7,609 nt of DNA from CAZQYC01 sp043746555 (GCA_043746555.1 JAYTQU010000041.1:1-7609); one strand, 5' to 3'. Counted from the first letter of the stretch, positions 1-6,429 are shown. The notes: generated by a model not told the origin, from the letters alone. A program made the numbers and translations.

Positions 1-523
1 CGAGTGCGATCAATTCGTTCATCAGTAACGGGCCGCCGCACGCGACTTTCGCAAAACGCGCAACGCCATGCGTGCTCGCCTCGGCGCGGTGCGCAGTGCC
101 GAAGGCGTCCATCACATAGACATCGCAGAGCGCCGCCATTTTTTTCGCCAACTCTTCCTTATCTTTCTTTTCGCCTTTGTTGAAGCGCACGTTTTCGAGC
201 AACACCACTTCGCCCGGCGCGCATTTTACGCCGTCGAGCCAATTCTTTTCGAAGCGCACTTTCGATCCGAGTAACTCCGCTACGCGCTGAGCTACAGGCG
301 CGAGCGAAAACTCTTCCGCATACACGCCCTCTTCCGGACGGCCGAGATGCGACATGACGAGCACCGCAGCGCCCGCTTGTTTCGCCGCTTGAATCGTTGG
401 CAACGACGCACGAATGCGCGCATCGCTCGTGACTGCGCCGTTATGCACGGGCACATTAAGGTCTTCACGAATCAGCACGCGCTTACCGCGCAACTCGACA
501 TCGGACATGCGAAGGATCGGCAT
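1..523 (-). CDS. pgk: Phosphoglycerate kinase, N-terminal part (runs off left edge)
   Basis: Phosphoglycerate kinase is a cytosolic glycolytic enzyme that transfers phosphate between 1,3-bisphosphoglycerate and ADP. The reading frame is open from the ATG at 523 to the window edge, giving 174 codons of a family that is normally near 390-420 residues. Directly visible are the N-terminal GKRVLIREDLNVP segment (substrate-binding Asp/Asn of the RxDxNVP motif), TSDARIRASLPTI, the SHLGRP motif near residue 58, and LLENVRFNKGEKK and VMDAFGTAHRAEAST further on. These match the E. coli-type N domain in order. The ATG at 523 is preferred to the internal ATG at 508 because E. coli Pgk has the matching few residues before its LxGKRV segment. 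A weak AAGAGA lies 5 nt upstream. The gene follows gap by 34 bp on the same strand, so it is probably cotranscribed. The C-terminal nucleotide-binding domain is outside the window. Confidence 0.96.
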   Translation of the reverse strand, partial: MPILRMSDVELRGKRVLIREDLNVPVHNGAVTSDARIRASLPTIQAAKQAGAAVLVMSHLGRPEEGVYAEEFSLAPVAQRVAELLGSKVRFEKNWLDGVKCAPGEVVLLENVRFNKGEKKDKEELAKKMAALCDVYVMDAFGTAHRAEASTHGVARFAKVACGGPLLMNELIAL

Positions 524-557
524 GGTTATCTCTTGAGCGATGAGTTACTTCGACCGG

Positions 558-1556
558 TTACTTAGCGATGACACGAGCCATCTCCAGCACCTTACTCGAG
601 TAACCCCACTCGTTGTCATACCACGACACAATCTTGACGAACGTGCCGTCGAGCGCGATGCCGGCTTCCGCATCGAAAATAGACGTGCGGCTGTCGCCAC
701 GGAAGTCGGTTGAGACCACCTTTTCGTCGGTGTAACCCAGCACGCCTTTCATCGCACCTTCAGAGGCCGACTTCATCGCGGCGCAAATCTGCTCGTACGT
801 TGTCTCTTTCTTCAACTCCACCGTCAGATCTACCACGGAGACATCCGAGGTCGGCACGCGGAATGACATGCCGGTTAATTTCTTGTTCAACTCGGGGATC
901 ACTACACCCACGGCCTTGGCCGCGCCGGTGGAAGAGGGAATAATGTTTTCCAAAATGCCACGACCGCCGCGCCAATCTTTGTTCGATGGACCGTCGACGG
1001 TCTTTTGCGTCGCCGTGGTGGCGTGTACCGTCGTCATCAAGCCGCGCTTGATACCGAAGTTATCGTTCAGCACCTTGGCAATCGGTGCCAAGCAGTTCGT
1101 AGTGCAAGATGCGTTGGAGATAATCGCCTGACCTGCGTAGGTCTTGTCGTTCACGCCGAACACGAACATTGGTGTGTCGTCTTTGGATGGCGCAGACAGG
1201 ATGACTTTCTTGGCACCGGCGCTGATGTGCTTCTGCGCGGTCTCTTTGGTCAGAAATAAGCCGGTGGATTCGACAACGATATCGGCGCCAATTTCACCCC
1301 ATTTCAATTCGGCCGGATCTTTGAGTGCGGTGAGACGAATCTTCTTGCTGTTCACCACCAGCGTATTGCCCTCGACCGCGACCGTGCCCTTGAAGCGACC
1401 ATGCACGGAATCGTAACTCAACATGTACGCCAGGTAGTTTGGCTCGAGCAAATCGTTGATGCCGACAATCTCGATGTCTGGGAAGTTTTGCGCTGCCGCG
1501 CGAAACACCATGCGTCCGATACGACCGAACCCGTTGATACCGACTTTGATGGTCAT
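558..1556 (-). CDS. gap: Type I glyceraldehyde-3-phosphate dehydrogenase
   Basis: This is NAD-dependent glyceraldehyde-3-phosphate dehydrogenase, the cytosolic enzyme converting glyceraldehyde-3-phosphate plus phosphate to 1,3-bisphosphoglycerate. It has 332 residues, the usual length. The Rossmann motif NGFGRIGR is at residues 8-15, and VGINDL near 31-36 supplies the Asp expected for NAD preference. The catalytic cysteine is C151 in SNASCTTNCLAP, with its partner H178 in TTVHATTATQ. The phosphate-site segment SSTGAAKAVG and the C-terminal SWYDNEWGYSSKV are also present. The sequence is very close to E. coli GapA throughout. The start is fixed by an AGGAG Shine-Dalgarno 7 nt upstream. It lies between tkt (72 bp upstream) and pgk (34 bp downstream) on the same strand, which fits an operon of consecutive reactions. 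No defect is visible. Confidence 0.98.
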   Translation of the reverse strand: MTIKVGINGFGRIGRMVFRAAAQNFPDIEIVGINDLLEPNYLAYMLSYDSVHGRFKGTVAVEGNTLVVNSKKIRLTALKDPAELKWGEIGADIVVESTGLFLTKETAQKHISAGAKKVILSAPSKDDTPMFVFGVNDKTYAGQAIISNASCTTNCLAPIAKVLNDNFGIKRGLMTTVHATTATQKTVDGPSNKDWRGGRGILENIIPSSTGAAKAVGVVIPELNKKLTGMSFRVPTSDVSVVDLTVELKKETTYEQICAAMKSASEGAMKGVLGYTDEKVVSTDFRGDSRTSIFDAEAGIALDGTFVKIVSWYDNEWGYSSKVLEMARVIAK

Positions 1557-1563
1557 GGCTTAA

Positions 1564-1568
1564 CTCCT
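1564..1568 (-). promoter_or_regulatory. Shine-Dalgarno site of gap
   Basis: Read on the minus strand the sequence is TTAGGAGTTAAGCCATG. AGGAG is 7 nt from the ATG at 1556. It confirms the gap start and indicates efficient independent initiation after the 72-bp gap from tkt. Confidence 0.75.
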
Positions 1569-1592
1569 AACCTTACAACCTATGATTCTTAC

Positions 1593-1615
1593 CCCTCTCC
1601 CCTTGTGGGAGAGGG
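1593..1615. repeat. Perfect 9-bp-stem hairpin, repeat-like, between tkt and gap
   Basis: CCCTCTCCC (1593-1601) and GGGAGAGGG (1607-1615) are perfect inverted arms around a 5-nt loop. The 72-bp tkt-gap spacer holds this and the gap ribosome site. Neither strand has a T-run right after the hairpin (the minus strand continues with TAAGAATC), so it does not look like a classic intrinsic terminator. Purine/pyrimidine hairpins of this CCCTCTCCC type recur as dispersed intergenic repeats in many gammaproteobacterial genomes. The family assignment is from general recall. In the operon transcript it could stabilise or process mRNA and change the gap/tkt ratio. That role is an inference. Confidence 0.6.
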
Positions 1616-1628
1616 TCAGAAAAAAGAC

Positions 1629-3659
1629 TCAGCGCAGCGCTTCAATCGCGCGCACGACATTCTCAACTGTAAATCCAAAATGCTTGAATAAATCTTTTGC
1701 CGGTGCCGATGCACCAAAGCTATTCATGCCGACCACTGCGCCTTGCAGTCCGACGTATTGCCACCAACCATCGCGCACTCCCGCTTCGATTGCCACGCGA
1801 TTGACAACCGACCTCGGTAACACTGCTTCGCGATAGGCGGCATCTTGCGCCGCGAACAAACTCGTACACGGCATCGATACCACGCGAATGCGACGTCCTT
1901 GTTGCGACAATTGCTTTCCTGCATCGACGGCAAGACTCACCTCCGAACCAGTCGCAATCAAAATGCATTCGGGCGTACCGGCGCAGTCGCTCAACACATA
2001 ACCGCCGCGACGAATGTTGGCGACTTGCTCGTCGCTACGCGCTTGGTGCGGCAGCGTTTGGCGTGTCAGGATCAAACTCGTCGGCCCAGTATCGCGCTCA
2101 ATCGCATCGGCCCACGCCGCAGCGGTTTCCACGGTATCGCAAGGACGCCACACCGTCATGTTCGGAATGAGCCTCAAGCTCGCGACCTGTTCCACAGGTT
2201 GATGCGTCGGCCCGTCTTCGCCCAAGCCGATCGAATCGTGCGTGAGGACATAGATCGCGCGATGCTTCATCAGCGCGGCCATACGCAATGCATTGCGCGC
2301 GTAGTCGGTGAACACCAAGAACGTGCCGCCGTAGGGAATGAAGCCACCGTGCAGCGACAGCCCATTCATGATGGCAGCCATACCGAACTCGCGCACACCG
2401 AAGTGCAAGTAGTTACCGGATGCGTCTTGAGCGGTGATGATCTTGGAGTCCTTACGCATCGTATTGTTCGACGGCGTGAGATCGGCCGAACCGCCGATCA
2501 ACTCGGGCAATGCGGGACCATAGGCATTGAGAGCCGCCTGCGATGCCTGACGAGTCGCGACACTCGCCGCTGCTTGAGCCGATTGCACGATGTGCGTGTT
2601 TGCGGTTGCGGGCCAAGCGGTCGGCAGCGTCCCTTGCATGCGACGCTCGAACTCGGCAGCTAGATCGGGAAAGTTTTTGCGATACGCGGCAAATCTCTCT
2701 TGCCACTGCGCTTCACGTTTTGCACCCGCTTCACGCGCATTCCATGCAGAATAAATTTCTGGCGGAATGACAAATGCCGGATACGGCCAGTTAAGTTGCT
2801 TGCGCGCCGCAGCCACTTCTTCGACGCCGAGCGCCGATCCGTGCGTCGCTTCGGTGCCTTGCTTGTTCGGCGCACCGAATCCAATGATGGTCTTGCAGCA
2901 GATGAGCGTCGGTCTATGCGTTTCGGCCTTTGCGCTCGCAATAGCTTTTTCGATTGCCGCCGGGTCGTGGCCATCCACGTTGGGGATCACATGCCAACCG
3001 TACGCATCGAAGCGCTTCGGCGTGTCGTCGGTGAACCAACCGTGTACTTCGCCGTCGATAGAAATACCGTTGTCGTCGTAGAACGCAATCAACTTGCCGA
3101 GCTTCAAGGTGCCGGCGAGTGAACAAGCTTCGTGGGAGATGCCTTCCATCAAACAGCCATCGCCTAAGAATACCCAGGTATGGTGATCGACGATGGCGTG
3201 GCCAGGCATATTAAAATTCGCGGCAAGATTTTTTTCCGCGAGCGCCATTCCCACGGCGTTCGCCAGACCCTGCCCGAGCGGTCCGGTGGTCGTTTCGATG
3301 CCTCGCGAGTGATCGACTTCCGGATGGCCAGGTGTATGCGAGCCCAATTGTCTAAAGCGCTTGATCTCGTCTATGGATAGCGGATATCCGGTGAGATGCA
3401 ACAGCGAGTACAACAACATCGAACCGTGTCCGTTGGAGAGCACGAAGCGATCGCGATCGGCCCACTGCGGATTCGCGGGATTGTGTTTGAGATGATCGGC
3501 CCACAACACCTGCGCAATATCCGCCATGCCCATCGGCATGCCGGGATGTCCGCAGTTCGCTTGCTGCACGGCATCCATCGACAAAAAACGAATAGCGTTG
3601 GCTAACTCTTTGCGATTCGCACGGCGACTCAGCTCGCCTCTCTGTTCTGAATTGGGCAT
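1629..3659 (-). CDS. tkt: Transketolase
   Basis: Transketolase is a cytosolic, thiamine-diphosphate- and divalent-metal-dependent enzyme that moves two-carbon ketol units in the pentose phosphate (or Calvin) pathway and yields glyceraldehyde-3-phosphate for the next gene product. With the ATG at 3659 it is 676 residues, against about 663 for E. coli TktA. Visible in order are RKELANAIRFLSMDAVQ, GHPGMPMGMADI, the SNGHGSMLLYSLLHLTGY segment, TTTGPLGQG, the ThDP motif GDGCLMEGISHEA through FYDDNGISIDG (residues about 166-203), the catalytic-glutamate segment HFGVREFGM, GLGEDGPTHQPVEQ and VVSMPC. The frame stays open upstream to a TTG at 3725, which would add 22 residues. I prefer the ATG because family homology begins only about 15 residues after it, although neither start has a clear Shine-Dalgarno. 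The upstream region is cut short by the truncated Tn3 element. Confidence 0.97.
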   Translation of the reverse strand: MPNSEQRGELSRRANRKELANAIRFLSMDAVQQANCGHPGMPMGMADIAQVLWADHLKHNPANPQWADRDRFVLSNGHGSMLLYSLLHLTGYPLSIDEIKRFRQLGSHTPGHPEVDHSRGIETTTGPLGQGLANAVGMALAEKNLAANFNMPGHAIVDHHTWVFLGDGCLMEGISHEACSLAGTLKLGKLIAFYDDNGISIDGEVHGWFTDDTPKRFDAYGWHVIPNVDGHDPAAIEKAIASAKAETHRPTLICCKTIIGFGAPNKQGTEATHGSALGVEEVAAARKQLNWPYPAFVIPPEIYSAWNAREAGAKREAQWQERFAAYRKNFPDLAAEFERRMQGTLPTAWPATANTHIVQSAQAAASVATRQASQAALNAYGPALPELIGGSADLTPSNNTMRKDSKIITAQDASGNYLHFGVREFGMAAIMNGLSLHGGFIPYGGTFLVFTDYARNALRMAALMKHRAIYVLTHDSIGLGEDGPTHQPVEQVASLRLIPNMTVWRPCDTVETAAAWADAIERDTGPTSLILTRQTLPHQARSDEQVANIRRGGYVLSDCAGTPECILIATGSEVSLAVDAGKQLSQQGRRIRVVSMPCTSLFAAQDAAYREAVLPRSVVNRVAIEAGVRDGWWQYVGLQGAVVGMNSFGASAPAKDLFKHFGFTVENVVRAIEALR

Positions 3660-3709
3660 TTTATTGATGTGTTTGCCGAGATCGGGGTAGGCCGGAAAAG
3701 GCGCGCATT

Positions 3710-3725
3710 TTGGACTATTGTCCAA
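3710..3725. repeat. 16-bp inverted repeat in the tkt/tnpA divergent gap
   Basis: TTGGACTATTGTCCAA has perfect 6-bp arms (TTGGAC and GTCCAA) around TATT. It lies 50 bp upstream of the tkt ATG and 10 bp upstream of the GTG of the truncated transposase, close to the edge where transposon homology begins. It could be an operator for the tkt operon, or a feature at the broken transposon edge. Nothing in the sequence decides between these. The alternative TTG start of tkt lies at its right end. Confidence 0.4.
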
Positions 3726-3735
3726 CTATTGACCA

Positions 3736-5652
3736 GTGCCTTGGAGTAAATTTGAATCGACGGTAGCCGATGCAAATTCACTCGCGCAACCAGAAGAGTT
3801 TGATTATCTCGCGCTGTTAGGCGCCCGTTACACGAACGTTCGCAAGTTCGCGCCGCTCCTGCTGACCGAGTTCGAATTTCATGCAGCGCCGGCCGCGGCC
3901 GATTTGCTTCAGGGTCTCGAACTGTTGCGGGAACTCAATGCGAGCGGTAAGCGCACGTTGCCGGATGTCGTGCCATCTAGTTTTGTTAAACCTCGGTGGC
4001 GACCGTATGTTTTTAAGAAGGCAGAATCAGTTGATCGACATTACTACGAGTTATGCGCGTTGTCGGAACTACGTGATCGATTGCGCGCCGGCGATGTGTG
4101 GGTGCGCGGTAGTCGGCAGTATCGCGACTTTGAAACGTATCTGATTCCGAAGATTACATTTGCCGAGATGAAAAAAGAGTCGCTACCGCTCGATGTCGAC
4201 ACCGACCTTACTTTGTATATGGTGGAGCGCCGACACTGCCTACAAACCAAGATGACTGATGTAGCGCGAAAAGCTCGTGATCACCAATTGCCGGACGTCG
4301 TGCTTGAAGATGGGAAACTACGCATCTCGCCCTTAAAGAAAAATACGCCGGACACGGCGATAGCGTTCGCGGAGCGCGCCTATACGTTGATTCCGCACGT
4401 AAAGATCACGGAACTCCTGGCGGATGTGGATAGTTGGACGCAGCTCGCCGATCGATTCGTACATCTACGCACGCATGCACCGCCGAAGCATCGACAAGCG
4501 TTGCTTACTGCGGTGTTATCGGACGGCATCAATCTCGGTCTAACACGAATGTCGGAAGCGTGTCGCGAAACGAGCTGGCGGCAACTAACGTGGACGGCAG
4601 ATTGGCATATCCGCGATGAGTGCTACGCTCAAGCGTTAGCAGATGTAATAGACACTCAGCATCGTCAGCCGCTGTCATCGCACTGGGGCAGTGGAGCGAC
4701 GTCGTCATCTGATGCGCAGTTTTTCCGCGCCGGTGGTCGCGGCGAAGTTGGCGGTCACGTCAACTTGCACTATGGGCAAGATCCTGGCGTGAAATTTTAT
4801 ACGCACCTATCCGATCAGTTTGGGCCTTATCACACCAAGGTGATTGCGGCGACCGCGCATGAGGCACCGCATGTCTTGGATGGGTTGCTTTATCACGAAA
4901 GCAGTCTCGTTAATGAGCACTACGCCGACACAGGCGGCTTCTCCGATCATCTGTTCGCTATTTGTCGGCCGTTCGGTTTTCGATACGCGCCACGCGTCCG
5001 TAATCTGAAAGAGAAACGCCTGTACTCCATACCGGGCGTCGCGGTGCCGTCGGAGTTGGCTCCACTGGTAGCGGGTTCAATCAATATGAAGGTGATCGAA
5101 GATCAGTGGGAAGAAATTCTGCGCCTCCTGGTGTCTATCAAATTAGGGACGGTGACTGCTTCGGTGATCTTGCGCAAACTCGCTGCTTATCCTCGGCAAA
5201 ATGCTCTTGCTCATGCGCTGCGCGAGCTTGGCAAATTGGAACGAACCATCTTCACGCTTGATTGGTTGCAAGATCCAGAACTGCGTCGACGCAGCCATGT
5301 GGGGCTGAATAAAGGCGAGCAACAAAATTCTCTGCGCCGCGCGGTGTTCTTCAACCGCTTGGGCGAAATACGTGATCGTTCATATGAAAACCATCGCTAT
5401 CGAGCCAGCGGTTTGAATCTACTCGTCGCCTCAATTATTCTGTGGAACACGGTCTATCTACAGCGTGCAGTCGAATACTTAACGAAGCACGGTCATGAGC
5501 CCACCACCGCCGACCTTGCACATCTTTCTCCCCTCGGCTGGGAGCACGTCAACTTAACCGGCGACTATCAGTGGGGCAACGCGGCACCGTTCGGTCCAGA
5601 CCAGTTCCGGCCGCTACGCATCCGCGCAGCAAACCTAGCTCTGGCAGCTTAG
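3736..5652 (+). CDS. tnpA: Tn3-family transposase TnpA, N-terminally truncated but with intact catalytic core
   Basis: Tn3-family transposases catalyse replicative transposition with an RNase H-fold DDE domain. The product here is 638 residues, whereas full proteins are about 970-1000. The DDE triad is visible as D326 (ATSSSDAQFF), D398 (HYADTGGF) and E528 (GLNKGEQQN). Spacings of 72 and 130 residues equal those I recall for Tn4430 (D679, D751, E881), which implies about 353 N-terminal residues are missing. Other family blocks are KITELLADVDSW, WHIRDECYAQAL, RAGGRGEVGGHVN, LDGLLYHES, RYRASGLNLL and LSPLGWEHVNLTGDY. The lost segment carries the end-binding domain, so transposition by this protein alone is unlikely. 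SDAQ replaces the usual SDGQ next to the first catalytic Asp. The GTG at 3736 has no Shine-Dalgarno and a TGA sits just upstream, consistent with a decapitated gene. There are no internal stops or frameshifts, so the truncation looks recent. Confidence 0.93.
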   Translation: MPWSKFESTVADANSLAQPEEFDYLALLGARYTNVRKFAPLLLTEFEFHAAPAAADLLQGLELLRELNASGKRTLPDVVPSSFVKPRWRPYVFKKAESVDRHYYELCALSELRDRLRAGDVWVRGSRQYRDFETYLIPKITFAEMKKESLPLDVDTDLTLYMVERRHCLQTKMTDVARKARDHQLPDVVLEDGKLRISPLKKNTPDTAIAFAERAYTLIPHVKITELLADVDSWTQLADRFVHLRTHAPPKHRQALLTAVLSDGINLGLTRMSEACRETSWRQLTWTADWHIRDECYAQALADVIDTQHRQPLSSHWGSGATSSSDAQFFRAGGRGEVGGHVNLHYGQDPGVKFYTHLSDQFGPYHTKVIAATAHEAPHVLDGLLYHESSLVNEHYADTGGFSDHLFAICRPFGFRYAPRVRNLKEKRLYSIPGVAVPSELAPLVAGSINMKVIEDQWEEILRLLVSIKLGTVTASVILRKLAAYPRQNALAHALRELGKLERTIFTLDWLQDPELRRRSHVGLNKGEQQNSLRRAVFFNRLGEIRDRSYENHRYRASGLNLLVASIILWNTVYLQRAVEYLTKHGHEPTTADLAHLSPLGWEHVNLTGDYQWGNAAPFGPDQFRPLRIRAANLALAA

Positions 5653-5685
5653 GGTGCGTAAAATTCCGTTTCGTGTCTTCTCCTC
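5648..5685 (+). repeat. Probable right terminal inverted repeat of the Tn3-family element
   Basis: The 38 bases starting CTTAGGGTGCGTAAAATTCC and continuing with GTTT to a final CCTC align without gaps to a Tn21-type terminal repeat read from the inside out. Matches fall at CTTAG, GTGC, TTCCGTTT and the terminal CC.C. The family pattern, inner CTTA..GT, central TTCCGTTT and outer C-rich end, is kept and the length is the usual 38. The TAG stop of tnpA lies inside it, as is common in this family. The outermost bases are CCTC rather than CCCC. The next bases are AAAAA, but with the left end gone no target duplication can be tested. Confidence 0.7.
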
Positions 5686-5736
5686 AAAAAGCTTTGCTTA
5701 GCACCCTTGATGCCTTACTACGGGACTCGACACGCC

Positions 5737-5970
5737 ATGAAGATTGATTGTCCGCACGGCTATGCCGCCGTGATGAAGCTCAACGAGAATGTCACCTGGG
5801 AAGATCGCACCGTGGCTATTCTCGATGGCATGTGCGAGAGCGCCGATCGCTGCGGCATTTCGACTTGCAAGTTCTACGACCTTTCACCCGCCGGCAATGC
5901 GCGCTACATCGCGGCGCTTCGACGCACGCATACGCTCGAAGGATGGTTGGAAGCAAAGAGAAAGCACTAA
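5737..5970 (+). CDS. Small cysteine-containing protein of unknown function
   Basis: I do not recognise this 77-residue product. It begins MKIDCPHGYAAVMKLNEN, has cysteines at 5, 33, 39 and 44 (spacing C-x5-C-x4-C for the last three) and ends in the basic LEAKRKH. C5 with H7 and the three later cysteines could form a small metal site, which is an inference. Most third codon positions are G or C, as in the neighbouring genes, which supports coding. An in-frame ATG at 5710 (preceded by TTG at 5707) would add 9 residues. Neither start has a clear Shine-Dalgarno. I chose 5737 because the residues before it look like chance sequence. It begins 51 bp outside the transposon right end and is followed by a palindrome and T-run at 6009-6035 that may terminate it. 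No signal peptide or membrane segment is seen. Confidence 0.55.
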   Translation: MKIDCPHGYAAVMKLNENVTWEDRTVAILDGMCESADRCGISTCKFYDLSPAGNARYIAALRRTHTLEGWLEAKRKH

Positions 5971-6008
5971 GCGCGAGCCACCTGAACAATCGAATGTCGG
6001 CGCCATCG

Positions 6009-6035
6009 TGTCTGACGCGTCAGACAGCGGTTTTT
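6009..6035 (+). terminator. Perfect 18-bp palindrome followed by T5, possible terminator
   Basis: TGTCTGACGCGTCAGACA (6009-6026) is its own reverse complement and is followed by GCGG and five Ts (6031-6035). It starts 38 bp past the stop of the small gene at 5970, a normal place for an intrinsic terminator. The four-base gap before the T-run and the short T-run make it imperfect. The same core recurs as a second inverted repeat at 6077-6097, so a protein-binding site is an equal alternative. Confidence 0.35.
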
Positions 6036-6076
6036 CTCGGGGAATACTGCAAAGTCGGGCGGCTAAGAGGCGCGTT

Positions 6077-6097
6077 TGTCAGACGCGGTGTCTGACA
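6077..6097. repeat. Second GTCTGAC inverted repeat (8-bp arms, 5-bp spacer)
   Basis: TGTCAGAC (6077-6084) and GTCTGACA (6090-6097) are perfect arms around GCGGT. Together with the palindrome at 6009-6026 there are four copies of the heptamer GTCTGAC within 89 bp, arranged as two inverted pairs whose centres are about 70 bp (near seven helical turns) apart. The arms face opposite ways in the two pairs: the first pair reads GTCTGAC then GTCAGAC, the second GTCAGAC then GTCTGAC. No T-run follows. Confidence 0.5.
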
Positions 6098-6252
6098 GTT
6101 CCAACCCGCGCCACATCTGGGCTACGGCCGTAAAGCGCGCCGCTTTGTCAGCCATCGAAGGATGCGTCGGGTGTGGAGTCACCATGTCCTCACAGTGCCA
6201 AACAATGCGACGGCGCGAAAGATGCCGAATTGCACATGCCGGCCGCCAACCG

Positions 6253-6269
6253 TGAACAATCACTGTTCA
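6253..6269. repeat. TGAACA-N5-TGTTCA inverted repeat
   Basis: TGAACA (6253-6258) and TGTTCA (6264-6269) are perfect 6-bp arms around ATCAC, with half-site centres 11 bp apart (about one helical turn). This is a typical geometry for a dimeric helix-turn-helix operator. No regulator gene or convincing promoter is next to it, so the role is open. Confidence 0.3.
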
Positions 6270-6276
6270 GGGAGGG

Positions 6277-6426
6277 CTGAGCGCTCTCGACTACTTTGAA
6301 GAACGCCGGCATGTGTCGCAAGAAGAGATGAAAGAACTCTGCGCCGCCGTCGGATATCAGCGCCAGCGAGAAGGTCTTCCCGGTTGGCTGACTAACTTCT
6401 TTTCGGAAAGCTCTCACCCGGTGTGA
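6277..6426 (+). pseudogene. Possible C-terminal remnant of an unknown protein
   Basis: The frame ending at TGA 6424-6426 is open back to a TGA at 6253-6255. From 6277 it reads as a hydrophilic, protein-like sequence including DYFEERRHVSQEEMKELCAA and ending GWLTNFFSESSHPV. The only in-frame starts are a CTG at 6277, a GTG at 6313 and an ATG at 6328. None leaves a normal-sized product with a well-placed ribosome site (the purine-rich GGGAGGG at 6270-6276 touches the CTG). I do not recognise the family. A decayed gene end is my best reading; a non-coding stretch that happens to be open is possible. Confidence 0.25.
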
Positions 6427-6429
6427 GAG
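6411..6429. repeat. CTCTCAC hairpin spanning the stop of the putative remnant
   Basis: CTCTCAC (6411-6417) and GTGAGAG (6423-6429) are perfect 7-bp arms around CCGGT. No T-run follows on either strand, so it is not a standard terminator. It lies between the putative plus-strand remnant and the minus-strand exported-protein gene. Confidence 0.35.

Larger units (their letters stand above)
3733..5685 (+). mobile_element. Truncated Tn3-family transposon remnant (3' part of tnpA plus right end)
   Basis: The element consists of the C-terminal two thirds of a Tn3-family transposase gene and a probable right terminal inverted repeat (5648-5685) overlapping its stop codon. The left edge is set at 3733 because similarity to Tn21-type TnpA starts at the VPW of VPWSKF, which corresponds to IPW in Tn21, while a TGA blocks the frame at 3730-3732. 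No left inverted repeat, resolvase, resolution site or cargo gene is recognisable between it and tkt. The remnant is flanked by housekeeping genes on the left and by unknown sequence on the right. It therefore looks like the fixed end of a larger element whose left part was deleted. Confidence 0.8.

Noticed and set aside
1845..2663. A long plus-strand frame of 272 codons.
   Set aside because: It lies antisense within the clearly conserved transketolase gene and is a codon-bias shadow.
3663..3749. A plus-strand frame before tnpA reading IDVFAEIGVGRKRRAFW..., where F-x-x-IG resembles the SKIG region of full Tn21-type TnpA and could be a frameshifted continuation.
   Set aside because: The resemblance is limited to about five residues. 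The distance to the PW block is about four codons too short, and the rest of the frame does not match the family.
5651..5707. The 7-bp inverted match AGGGTGC (5651-5657) and GCACCCT (5701-5707), considered as a second transposon end.
   Set aside because: Outside the heptamer the flanks do not align to the 38-bp terminal repeat, so a second end is not supported.
6009..6020. GTCTGACGC also occurs near the tip of the classical Tn3 terminal repeat, suggesting a second Tn3 end.
   Set aside because: The match stops after nine bases, with none of the AACGGAAAA or TAAG blocks expected further in.
5748..6133. Two overlapping plus-strand frames (about 115 and 114 codons) over the small gene and palindrome region.
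   Set aside because: Both are rich in Arg/Ala/Ser from out-of-frame reading of the 77-aa gene and have no ribosome site or family resemblance.
6063..6263. A minus-strand frame of 66 codons ending ...SDTASDKRAS.
   Set aside because: It crosses the GTCTGAC inverted repeat, has no well-spaced ribosome site and no recognisable family. It is probably a chance frame.
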